Assembly: GCA_016291995.1 (NCBI GenBank)
Contig: JAEEZV010000022.1
Coordinates: 1 to 34,986, forward strand
DNA length: 34,986 nucleotides
Direction of reading: 5' to 3'
DNA from: Caryophanales bacterium
Lineage (GTDB): Bacteria; Bacillota_I; Bacilli_A; RF39; UBA660
Within the stretch, counting starts at the first letter, position 1, and every line of letters begins with the position of its first letter. The translations under genes were made by a program, and so were the position numbers. This document shows, piece by piece, positions 17,595-25,381 of this stretch. The notes beneath the pieces are model-generated. The model made no database searches. It had not been told where the DNA came from and worked only from the letters and a program-made list of their open reading frames with translations.

Positions 17595-19571
17595 TTACTG
17601 TACTATAAGTTTAGTACCCATTATATGATTCTTTATCGCTATATAATCAGCTGATGATATATCACCACTTTTATTTGCGTCAGCACTTTGTACGCTAACT
17701 CCGCTCAACTTTTTAGTACCCATTATATGATTCTTTATCGCTATATAATCAACAGAACTAATTAATCCGTCACCATTTACATCACCATAAATGATAAGTG
17801 TATATGTTTTTTCTTCTCTACTTGTTTTAATATTGATTACATCACCTGTTGCAATAATACCATTATTCTTAAGTTCCCCATCTTTATTCTTATATGTTAC
17901 TGTTGCCTTAGGTTCCTTATCCGTAATACTTTTAATAATTGCTGCGGCATCAGTACCGGTTTTATATCCATATACATATGTTCCGTCATTCTTTATTCCT
18001 AAGACTCTTAATATTTCCGCAATATCAAGTGCTTCTTCAACAGCATTCCTTTTAATAGTTAATACATATGTCCTTTTATCTCCATTTTCGGCAGTTACTA
18101 CAATACTTATTTCCTCTTGATCATTTTCAAGTGAAATACTTCCTGTACCACTAACTGTTGATCTATTACTTACTTTACTAGCTGCAATTTCTACTGTTTT
18201 AGTACTTGCATCTAAATTAAGATCATATTTTGTCTTAGAACTAGCCTTTTGGAATAAATAACTACCATTTACTGATAAACTACTCAAAAAGTTATTTGGG
18301 TTACCAATATTTGGTAAAGATACTTTCTCAGGCATATTTTTATATACTGGTATTGAAAATACAAAATCACTATTTAACATATTAACATTGCTATATGCCC
18401 TATATGTTTTAACTGATTCATTAGCTGGAGCCTCAATATTCTGCATATATTGGTGATTGACCAGAGAGTTTCCTACCATATCCCATTTTTGCAAGTATAA
18501 TGTATCTTGTCCCACAGATACATAATCATTAGCTAGGAAACTTGCTCCCCCAACAATAGCTTTATAATGAGTATTCCAGCCTTGTTCCTTCGCGTGCTTT
18601 AATCCGTTGGCAATCGTTTCAGCACTACCATTTCCAGAAGCTTTAATATTATAAAAGTTGTAATATCCTTCGTATCCAGCCACTGTACCAGATACAATTG
18701 TACTACCCTGAGCTCCCACTTCTTGTATTACTCTAGATATTAAAACATATGGACTAATATTATATTCCGTCGCTGCGTCTAAGAAAGCATCGACATATGT
18801 TTTTTTATTATCAGAATCAGCATATCCTTGCATAAAAGTGCCATTTAACATCTTTGTAACGCCTTCAGCAGTATGATAATTACTATTATAAGATAATGCT
18901 TCATACATAAATACTTGTCTTTCATTTAAAAAGTTACGTGGATCCATATAATAAGCAATTGTTGCTTTATTCGCTGCAAACCAATATGTTCCTCCACCTC
19001 TAAAATCATTTGAAAACGTATCAGTTAAATAATTATATGACCAAGAAGCAGTTGATTTATATCCATCACGACTTCTATTGGTATCTTCAATTAAACTCCA
19101 TCCTTGAGAATATCCATCATATTCTTTCGTTACCATACTATTAAAATCTTGTTTTATGTCATATACTTTGAATGACCAAGTCGGATATTTAACATGTAAT
19201 GTAACTAAATATGGAATATAACTATCCGGAAATCCTAAAGCTTTTAAATAATCACTATATTCTTCATAATCAGCCATATTTATTTCAGGTATTTCTTCTA
19301 TTTTAGTAAATTCACTACATATATAACCTACTGTCCCATTATTACTAGCTTTATACCATAATGTACATCCATTACCGGTACCAGCATTATCAGATATTAA
19401 TGATAATTGCTGTCCACTATTAAACATTGTAATAACAGAGCTTCCTGTCGTAGGTGCACTTCTAAAATTAACATAATCTTCTGTAACAACAATTATTTTT
19501 TCGGCAGATACAGAAAATGAAAAAATAACAAATGAAAAAACAAAGAAAACAAAATATGATATTTTTCTCAT
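17595..19571 (-). CDS. Secreted peptidoglycan hydrolase: SH3b - glucosaminidase (LytD/LytB-like) - cadherin-like - dockerin type I
   Basis: Signal peptide; DYVNFRSAPTTGSSV (SH3b); VLISRVIQEVGAQGSTIVSGTVAGYEGYYNFYNIKASGNGSAE (glucosaminidase); GDVNGDGLISSVDYIAIKNHIMG and ADANKSGDISSADYIAIKNHIMG (dockerin duplicated repeats). Confidence 0.88.
   Translation of the reverse strand: MRKISYFVFFVFSFVIFSFSVSAEKIIVVTEDYVNFRSAPTTGSSVITMFNSGQQLSLISDNAGTGNGCTLWYKASNNGTVGYICSEFTKIEEIPEINMADYEEYSDYLKALGFPDSYIPYLVTLHVKYPTWSFKVYDIKQDFNSMVTKEYDGYSQGWSLIEDTNRSRDGYKSTASWSYNYLTDTFSNDFRGGGTYWFAANKATIAYYMDPRNFLNERQVFMYEALSYNSNYHTAEGVTKMLNGTFMQGYADSDNKKTYVDAFLDAATEYNISPYVLISRVIQEVGAQGSTIVSGTVAGYEGYYNFYNIKASGNGSAETIANGLKHAKEQGWNTHYKAIVGGASFLANDYVSVGQDTLYLQKWDMVGNSLVNHQYMQNIEAPANESVKTYRAYSNVNMLNSDFVFSIPVYKNMPEKVSLPNIGNPNNFLSSLSVNGSYLFQKASSKTKYDLNLDASTKTVEIAASKVSNRSTVSGTGSISLENDQEEISIVVTAENGDKRTYVLTIKRNAVEEALDIAEILRVLGIKNDGTYVYGYKTGTDAAAIIKSITDKEPKATVTYKNKDGELKNNGIIATGDVINIKTSREEKTYTLIIYGDVNGDGLISSVDYIAIKNHIMGTKKLSGVSVQSADANKSGDISSADYIAIKNHIMGTKLIVQ
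17610..17755 (-). repeat. Intragenic direct repeat encoding the two dockerin halves
   Basis: tttagtacccattatatgattctttatcgctatataatca occurs twice, at about 17612-17651 and about 17712-17751 (+ strand). Confidence 0.85.
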
Positions 19572-19594
19572 TTTGATACACCTACCTTTAGTTA

Positions 19595-19600
19595 ATTATA
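19595..19600 (-). promoter_or_regulatory. -10 element of 17595..19571
   Basis: TATAAT on minus strand with weak TAGTCA -35 at 17 bp. Confidence 0.5.
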
Positions 19601-19660
19601 TCAAATGTATATGTTTTTGACTATGAACTAACTAGCACTTTACAAAAATTACTCTCCTAC

Positions 19661-19689
19661 TTGTCATTAATATTATTTTTATATATAAT
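19661..19689 (+). promoter_or_regulatory. Promoter of YigZ-family gene
   Basis: TTGTCA-N17-TATAAT. Confidence 0.75.
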
Positions 19690-19704
19690 TAAGTTGGTGG
19701 TTAT

Positions 19705-20286
19705 ATGTACACAATTAGTATTGACAACAAAAATGAAATTATCATTAAAAATTCCAAATTTATTGGTCTTATATATAAACTAGATAATGCTGACATAAAT
19801 ACTATATTAGACCATATTAGAAAAGAATATCCGGATGCAACACATTATTGTTATGCCTACATATATGAAAATAGTCAAAAATCAAATGATGATGGTGAAC
19901 CTAGTGGTACTGCAGGAATACCTATTTTAAAAGTATTAGAGGCCAACAATTTAACCAATACTCTAGTTGTTGTAGTTAGATATTTTGGTGGTATTAAACT
20001 AGGTGCCAATGGCCTAATAAGAGCCTATACAAAAGTTACCTCAAATTTAATAAAAGAAACACCTTTAGTTGAATTAATAGATGGCTTTAATTTAGATATC
20101 ACATTTGATTATTCCAAAATTAAAGAAATAGATTATCTCTTAAAAAATGAAAAAATAAATAATAAAACATTTGATAATACCATTACATATAACATATCCA
20201 TAAATAAAGATTTCTTAGACATTATTAAATCAAATAATATTACTTATAAAAATATTAAAGAAATAAAAATAGAAAGAACTATATGA
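19705..20286 (+). CDS. YigZ/IMPACT (UPF0029) family protein
   Basis: KFIGLIYKLDN...ATHYCYAYI...NDDGEPSGTAGIPILKVLE...VVVVRYFGGIKLGANGLIRAY. Confidence 0.94.
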   Translation: MYTISIDNKNEIIIKNSKFIGLIYKLDNADINTILDHIRKEYPDATHYCYAYIYENSQKSNDDGEPSGTAGIPILKVLEANNLTNTLVVVVRYFGGIKLGANGLIRAYTKVTSNLIKETPLVELIDGFNLDITFDYSKIKEIDYLLKNEKINNKTFDNTITYNISINKDFLDIIKSNNITYKNIKEIKIERTI

Positions 20287-20314
20287 TTTTTCTTACTTTA
20301 ACATATAGTTCTTT
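20273..20314. terminator. Bidirectional terminator overlapping both stop codons of convergent genes
   Basis: AAAGAACTATATG (20273-20285) / CATATAGTTCTTT (20302-20314), perfect 13-bp stem; includes TGA (20284-20286) and minus-strand TAG (20279-20281). Confidence 0.85.
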
Positions 20315-20977
20315 ATTTATATCTTCAATTGTTCTAATTTGTTTATCTTTAACGCAATCGATAACATCATAATCATATATTGCCGATAATTCTAAATAAG
20401 CTTTCTCTCCAAGTTTTAAATATTTTTCATTACGTTCAGTTTCATCTGCTACTTCTTTTCTGTCTTTCTTTAAAATACAAGCATATTCATATGGTAAGTA
20501 TAATAAAATAGTCAAATCTGGACGTGGTAATTCAAGTATATCATATTCCAAAGTTTCAATCTTTTTATAGATATCAAGTCTATCTTGTCTCTTTTCAAGT
20601 AATCCTCCTCTATGAGCCATATTGGAAGTAACATACCTATCGATAATTAAAATATATCCTTCATCAATTAATTGATTCAATTCAGAAAGATGATATCTAC
20701 GATCGGCCGCATAATAAAGTAATGCTGTTAAAGAATCGACATTTCCTCCACCTTCAGGAAAGAAACTATGATCTTCCTTTAATACTTCTTCACACATTGC
20801 CGGTTTTCCTAACAAACATGCCCCAACTATTTTACCCGTTGGACTATCATACCAAGGAAATGATAGTCTTTTTACTTTATATCCTTCCTTTTCTAATTTA
20901 GAAACCAACAAAGTTGTTTGTGTTTCTTTACCAGAGCAATCCGTTCCTTCGATAACTATTATCTTACCTTTTTTCAT
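20279..20977 (-). CDS. dTMP kinase-like protein
   Basis: IIVIEGTDCSGKETQTTLLVSKLEKEGYKVKRLSFPWYDSPTGKIV...IIDRYVTSNMAHRGG. Confidence 0.83.
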   Translation of the reverse strand: MKKGKIIVIEGTDCSGKETQTTLLVSKLEKEGYKVKRLSFPWYDSPTGKIVGACLLGKPAMCEEVLKEDHSFFPEGGGNVDSLTALLYYAADRRYHLSELNQLIDEGYILIIDRYVTSNMAHRGGLLEKRQDRLDIYKKIETLEYDILELPRPDLTILLYLPYEYACILKKDRKEVADETERNEKYLKLGEKAYLELSAIYDYDVIDCVKDKQIRTIEDINKELYVKVRKII

Positions 20978-21022
20978 TCTATCACCATAATAAATATATC
21001 ATATTCATAAATGTTTTGACAA

Positions 21023-21814
21023 CTATTTATCTAAAATATATGATATAAAAATACCTAAAAAGAAAAACACAATCCCAAATATATTAAATTTAATATGTAT
21101 CGTCATAACCATTAAAGTAACTATACTGGCAATTGCTAAACCAAGAATAATTAAATACATTATATTTCTATGTTTTTTTAACAAATAATTAATCAAATAT
21201 ATATTTATAATAAAAGATACTATCATTCCTAATCCATATGAAAAATATATCTTAAAATTACTTATAACATAATTAATATCAAAAACATTAGCTATTATCC
21301 TAAGTACATCATTATAAATACCCATAATCATTAAAAGAGATGATCCACTAATCCCCGGTAAGATCGAAGCAAATATATCAGTATATCCACCAATAAAGAA
21401 AACTATATTGTTATCATTTTTAATATAAGCTGTATGATTAGATACACTAAATGTTAAAAATAAAAACATGAATAAAACAAACAAAATAATGATTATATTT
21501 TTTAAATTATAATTAATTTTCTTACCAAAATTATATGTTCCTCCTAATATTAAACCAATAAAAAATAGCATTGTAACAAATTTAAAATTATTTAAAAAAT
21601 ATAAAAGTATATTACTACATAATACTATAGATAATAATACTCCCCCAAAAAAGATAACAATCGTTTTCAAATTATTTTTCCAATCAGAAAGAAAATCAGT
21701 TAGTGCATCTAATATTCTTTCATAGATATTAAAATTAATAGCTAACAGTGCTCCAGATACTCCAGGCATTATTTTGCCGATACCAACGATAAAACTTTTT
21801 ATAAATAAAAGCAT
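21023..21814 (-). CDS. DUF368 membrane protein (putative undecaprenyl-phosphate translocase family)
   Basis: KSFIVGIGKIMPGVSGALLAINFNIYERILDALTDF and internal repeat FIGGYTDIFASILPGISGSSLLMIMGIYNDVLRII. Confidence 0.88.
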   Translation of the reverse strand: MLLFIKSFIVGIGKIMPGVSGALLAINFNIYERILDALTDFLSDWKNNLKTIVIFFGGVLLSIVLCSNILLYFLNNFKFVTMLFFIGLILGGTYNFGKKINYNLKNIIIILFVLFMFLFLTFSVSNHTAYIKNDNNIVFFIGGYTDIFASILPGISGSSLLMIMGIYNDVLRIIANVFDINYVISNFKIYFSYGLGMIVSFIINIYLINYLLKKHRNIMYLIILGLAIASIVTLMVMTIHIKFNIFGIVFFFLGIFISYILDK

Positions 21815-21836
21815 TATATCACCAATAAATAATATG

Positions 21837-21861
21837 AAAAAAAGAGCAATTAATGCTCTTT
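21837..21861 (-). terminator. Intrinsic terminator of cohesin-like operon
   Basis: AAAGAGCA (21841-21848) / TGCTCTTT (21854-21861) with A tract (U tract on minus); overlaps stop codon. Confidence 0.8.
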
Positions 21862-23056
21862 ATTCAAAACTTTGCATATTCTTTTTATAATAGTACATTG
21901 CAACTCCAAGTGAAGCTATTAAAACTATCGCCATAATAAATGCACTCGTTCCACCAGTACTAGGATTAACTGGTGGCTTTTGACTAGGCGTAGCAGATGA
22001 ACCAGCTTTCTTAACAGTAATCGTATAAGAAACTTGTTCGACTAAATTCTCTTTATGATTTATAGTTATTAATACTTGTCCTTCACCTGATAATACTTTA
22101 GGTGGAACAAAGAATGAAGAAAATTCATAGTTTTCACTATCTTTAAGTGTTGCATCAACTGTATATGAAGAAACATCATCAAGTGTTACTTCATATTCAT
22201 ATTTAGAACTAGATAAAGTAACATTCTTACCACCAACAGTCAAAGTTGCAAGTTCTCCACCTTCTACTTCTTGTGGAACAGGTCTGGCAACATTAAGTGT
22301 ATATATTACTTGGTTATCTCCTTCACCAACATATATCTTAACTTGCATATTTGTTTGACCACTAGGTGGATTAAATTCAATACTACTTGCATTAAGAGTT
22401 GCATCCGTATGACCATTCTTAATAACAATTGTATCATTAGCATTTTTACTAGTAGCAGAAATACCAAATGTAGTCGTAGTTTCACTATCTAGAAGAACAG
22501 CATATCCTGTATCATTATCTAATGATGAGAAAGGCCTACCCAAAGTACCATTAGTAATAGATAAATTCTTAAGACCTTTTTCCGTTTCTACCGGTTCTGA
22601 TCCAGAACCAACTGTAACTGATACTGTTGCATCGCTAACAGAATAATTATCATCCAAATCATAGAATTTAACATCCGTAAGTTTGATAGTTTTACTTCCC
22701 TCACTTATTGAATCAGAAAGTTTAAATTTTATTGATCCAATTTGAAATGATCCATTGGCTGGATTTCCCATATATGGAGCAATTTTATTACCATTAATTG
22801 TCTTACCTTCCCAATTGTCATCAGCAAAAGTAATATTTTGAGAATTAATTTCTATTCCATCAGGTAAATCAAACGTACCAGTTACACCATATATATCAGT
22901 ATCGGTCGTTCCGCTTAAAGAACACGTAATTATATCTCCTGCTTTAGCTTCTGATGGTGAACAACTCATAGATAAAGTACCAGATAATGCATTTACCGTA
23001 ATTGGGAAAAACAACATCAATGAAATTGTCAACAATAACTTTAGTTTATTTCTCAT
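21860..23056 (-). CDS. Membrane-anchored surface protein: cohesin-like + cadherin-like domains, C-terminal TM
   Basis: Signal peptide; LSMSCSPSEAKAGDIITCSLSGTTDTDIYGVTGTFDLPDGIEI...FQIGSIKFKLSDSISEGSKTIKLTDVKFYDLDDN (cohesin-like); C-terminal SAFIMAIVLIASLGVAMYYYKK. Confidence 0.78.
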   Translation of the reverse strand: MRNKLKLLLTISLMLFFPITVNALSGTLSMSCSPSEAKAGDIITCSLSGTTDTDIYGVTGTFDLPDGIEINSQNITFADDNWEGKTINGNKIAPYMGNPANGSFQIGSIKFKLSDSISEGSKTIKLTDVKFYDLDDNYSVSDATVSVTVGSGSEPVETEKGLKNLSITNGTLGRPFSSLDNDTGYAVLLDSETTTTFGISATSKNANDTIVIKNGHTDATLNASSIEFNPPSGQTNMQVKIYVGEGDNQVIYTLNVARPVPQEVEGGELATLTVGGKNVTLSSSKYEYEVTLDDVSSYTVDATLKDSENYEFSSFFVPPKVLSGEGQVLITINHKENLVEQVSYTITVKKAGSSATPSQKPPVNPSTGGTSAFIMAIVLIASLGVAMYYYKKNMQSFE

Positions 23057-24402
23057 TTTTGCACCTCCAAAGTACTTATCTTTCCAAGTATGAATTGATG
23101 TAATTTAATAACATCACTTAAATCGACATTTCCGTTACCGTTGACTTCACCGGCCGTTAAATAAGCACCAGTAAGATGACTTATATCGATATTGTGTTGA
23201 TGTAATTTAATAACATCACTTAGGTCTACTGTACCACTACCATTTACATCTCCTAGTACAGATAACGTATATTCCAAAGTCTCATCACTAAATGCTATTT
23301 TTAAAACATCGCCTGTCCTAATTTTATCAGAATCGGTAACACTTTGACCTTTTGAATTAGTAATACTAATAGTACCTGATGTATCAAAATAATTTTTAAG
23401 ATTTGCATAACTTGTATTAGCTTTCAATCTTTCAATTGTCATCGTTGTATCATTAACTTTTAAACTCTCATCAATAACAAGTTTTTTACGTTTAAAACTA
23501 TATCTATCAATTTCATTATTATTATACATAATTAATAATTTACAATCATCATTTATTATTGTGTTAGCATCAGTAATTGCCGTACCATTCTTATTTATAA
23601 CCTTAATAGTAACTGTACTACTTGTAATATTTTGACTGATCTCACTATAATACGTATTATCAACATCATTAAGATATATTACTTTATCCATAATTTGATA
23701 ATCGGAATGGAATCTTATAATGTTTATTTCCTTAATTACTGTTCCACTACGCTTAAGTATTAATTTACCATCGCTAATACTATAAGCTATATTAGAATCA
23801 TTCGAACCAAGATTACTTATAATTACAGCATCTTCATCTGATCTAGTATAGATATAATTAGCATCTGCATTATATTCATAAACATCCGTACTAAATTCAT
23901 GCTCTGCCTCAACAGTAACCGTTGCTTCGACATCAGCCAATTCAATCATATTATATTCGTCATCGCATAGTTCAATATTAGTTAATTTAATTTTATAAGT
24001 CTTACCTGCTTCGGCATCATCTGCTATTTTTAGTTTTATTTGACCAACTGTTGTATTTGATGTTACACCAGTAGTTTTAACAATTGCAAATCCTTTAGCT
24101 GAACTAGCATACGTTTCAAAATCACCTTTAGCAGTAAATGACGTATATGTCAACTTTGAATCCAAAGTATAGTTTGCATTTACTGATAAAACTTTAACAT
24201 TTGATATCTTCAAATTAACATCGCATGTAATTATTGCTCCAGGCTCTGCTTCACTAGGTGAACAAGTAAGCGCTACACTACTTGTTGTATCTACACTATA
24301 TGTCCCTTTATTTATCCAAAATACAGACATCAGTATAAATAAACTAGCCACCGAAGCCAAACAAATACTAATTCCTAAATTCTTTCTTATAAAACTTCCC
24401 AT
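23053..24402 (-). CDS. Cohesin-like + dockerin type I adaptor-like surface protein
   Basis: N-terminal TM/signal; VALTCSPSEAEPGAIITCDVNLK...VGQIKLKIADDAEAGKTYKIKLTNIEL; C-terminal GDVNGSGTVDLSDVIKLHQHNI...GEVNGNGNVDLSDVIKLHQFIL; 4-nt overlap (ATGA) with next gene. Confidence 0.8.
   Translation of the reverse strand: MGSFIRKNLGISICLASVASLFILMSVFWINKGTYSVDTTSSVALTCSPSEAEPGAIITCDVNLKISNVKVLSVNANYTLDSKLTYTSFTAKGDFETYASSAKGFAIVKTTGVTSNTTVGQIKLKIADDAEAGKTYKIKLTNIELCDDEYNMIELADVEATVTVEAEHEFSTDVYEYNADANYIYTRSDEDAVIISNLGSNDSNIAYSISDGKLILKRSGTVIKEINIIRFHSDYQIMDKVIYLNDVDNTYYSEISQNITSSTVTIKVINKNGTAITDANTIINDDCKLLIMYNNNEIDRYSFKRKKLVIDESLKVNDTTMTIERLKANTSYANLKNYFDTSGTISITNSKGQSVTDSDKIRTGDVLKIAFSDETLEYTLSVLGDVNGSGTVDLSDVIKLHQHNIDISHLTGAYLTAGEVNGNGNVDLSDVIKLHQFILGKISTLEVQK
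23085..23225 (-). repeat. Intragenic direct repeat encoding the two dockerin halves
   Basis: ttgatgtaatttaataacatcactta present twice (about 23095-23120 and about 23197-23222). Confidence 0.8.
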
Positions 24403-24417
24403 ATTCCCTCCATAATG

Positions 24418-25260
24418 TTATTTTTTCTTCATAATCATCCTTAAAACATTAAATATAACTAAGAACACAATAATAGATATTAGAATTTTTTTCATATCAA
24501 TTACATTCTTTTTTTCTACCGTAACTGCCTCTTTTTTAATATTGATAGTATACGTTACCTCATAATCATCTTTACTTACAACAATACTGATAACACTACC
24601 ATCTTTTAAGTTTTTATTACCTTCTATTTTATATGTCGATAAAGCATTACTTAAAATAGGAGTAATAGCAAGTTCATCTTCATTATCTATAGTAAGATCA
24701 TAATTATATACATCTTTATCAAATGCTAAATAATAATTATCGATAATTATATCTTCTAAATATATATCTTCAGTAGCAGCAGGAGTTTCTACCGCAGGCT
24801 GCTCCTTCGTATTACTGCTCACAGTACCATTATTTGATACGCTAGTCTCTTTCATATTAACCGTAACAGATACTGAATCAATCGCTGTATTATCATCAGC
24901 AGTATAAAAAGCAACATCTTTTAGTTCTATTAATCCTGGATTACTACCACTTTTTTTAAATTTAGCAGTTCCAATTTTAAAAGTATTCTTAATTTCATCT
25001 GCCGTATATATTGATACCTTACCATTAGAGCCATATCCATTCCATATTGCATTATGTACGAATGAGACAAACAACAAGCCATCATTTGTAACTATATTAG
25101 TCTCGACACCAGAAATTGCAGAATCAGTACTACCACTGATTTCACAAGTAAATTCTTCCCCATCAAAAGCCTCTTTTGGGCAACTAATAGTAATGCTATC
25201 AGCATACACATGTAATGGGCATAACAATAAAATAAATAATGTCAATATTTTTTTCTTCAT
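24418..25260 (-). CDS. Membrane-anchored cohesin-like surface protein, C-terminal TM
   Basis: Signal peptide; ITISCPKEAFDGEEFTCEISGSTDSAISGVETNI...FKIGTAKFKKSGSNPGLIELKDVAFYTADDN; cadherin-like linker; C-terminal KKILISIIVFLVIFNVLRMIMKKK. Confidence 0.75.
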   Translation of the reverse strand: MKKKILTLFILLLCPLHVYADSITISCPKEAFDGEEFTCEISGSTDSAISGVETNIVTNDGLLFVSFVHNAIWNGYGSNGKVSIYTADEIKNTFKIGTAKFKKSGSNPGLIELKDVAFYTADDNTAIDSVSVTVNMKETSVSNNGTVSSNTKEQPAVETPAATEDIYLEDIIIDNYYLAFDKDVYNYDLTIDNEDELAITPILSNALSTYKIEGNKNLKDGSVISIVVSKDDYEVTYTINIKKEAVTVEKKNVIDMKKILISIIVFLVIFNVLRMIMKKK

Positions 25261-25315
25261 ATATACCCCTTACTTTTATTCACAGTGCTTATAGCACACT
25301 CCTACTCTCTATAAA

Positions 25316-25344
25316 AGTGTACCATATATTAAAACTTTTTACAA
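25316..25344 (-). promoter_or_regulatory. Promoter of cohesin-like operon
   Basis: Minus strand TTGTAA-N17-TACACT with extended -10 (TATGGTACACT). Confidence 0.5.
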
Positions 25345-25358
25345 GTATAAAAACAAAA

Positions 25359-25381
25359 AAAATACACTTGAAGTGTATTTT
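25359..25381 (-). terminator. Intrinsic terminator of lon, overlapping its stop codon
   Basis: AAAATACACTT / AAGTGTATTTT flanked by A tract. Confidence 0.8.

Noticed and set aside
17791-18120. 109-aa plus ORF inside autolysin gene
   Set aside because: Antisense to a well supported gene; hydrophobic/Ser-rich artefact.
17610-23225. Short direct repeats resembling CRISPR units
   Set aside because: Only two copies per locus, about 100 bp apart, in frame within dockerin coding regions; no spacer array and no cas genes.
16193-25260. True cellulosome for plant polysaccharide degradation
   Set aside because: No glycoside hydrolase or carbohydrate-binding module for plant polymers seen; the only enzyme cargo is a peptidoglycan glucosaminidase.
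25281-25299. AGTGCTTATAGCACACT inverted repeat as regulator operator
   Set aside because: Stem only about 5 bp and a single occurrence; insufficient to call a binding site.
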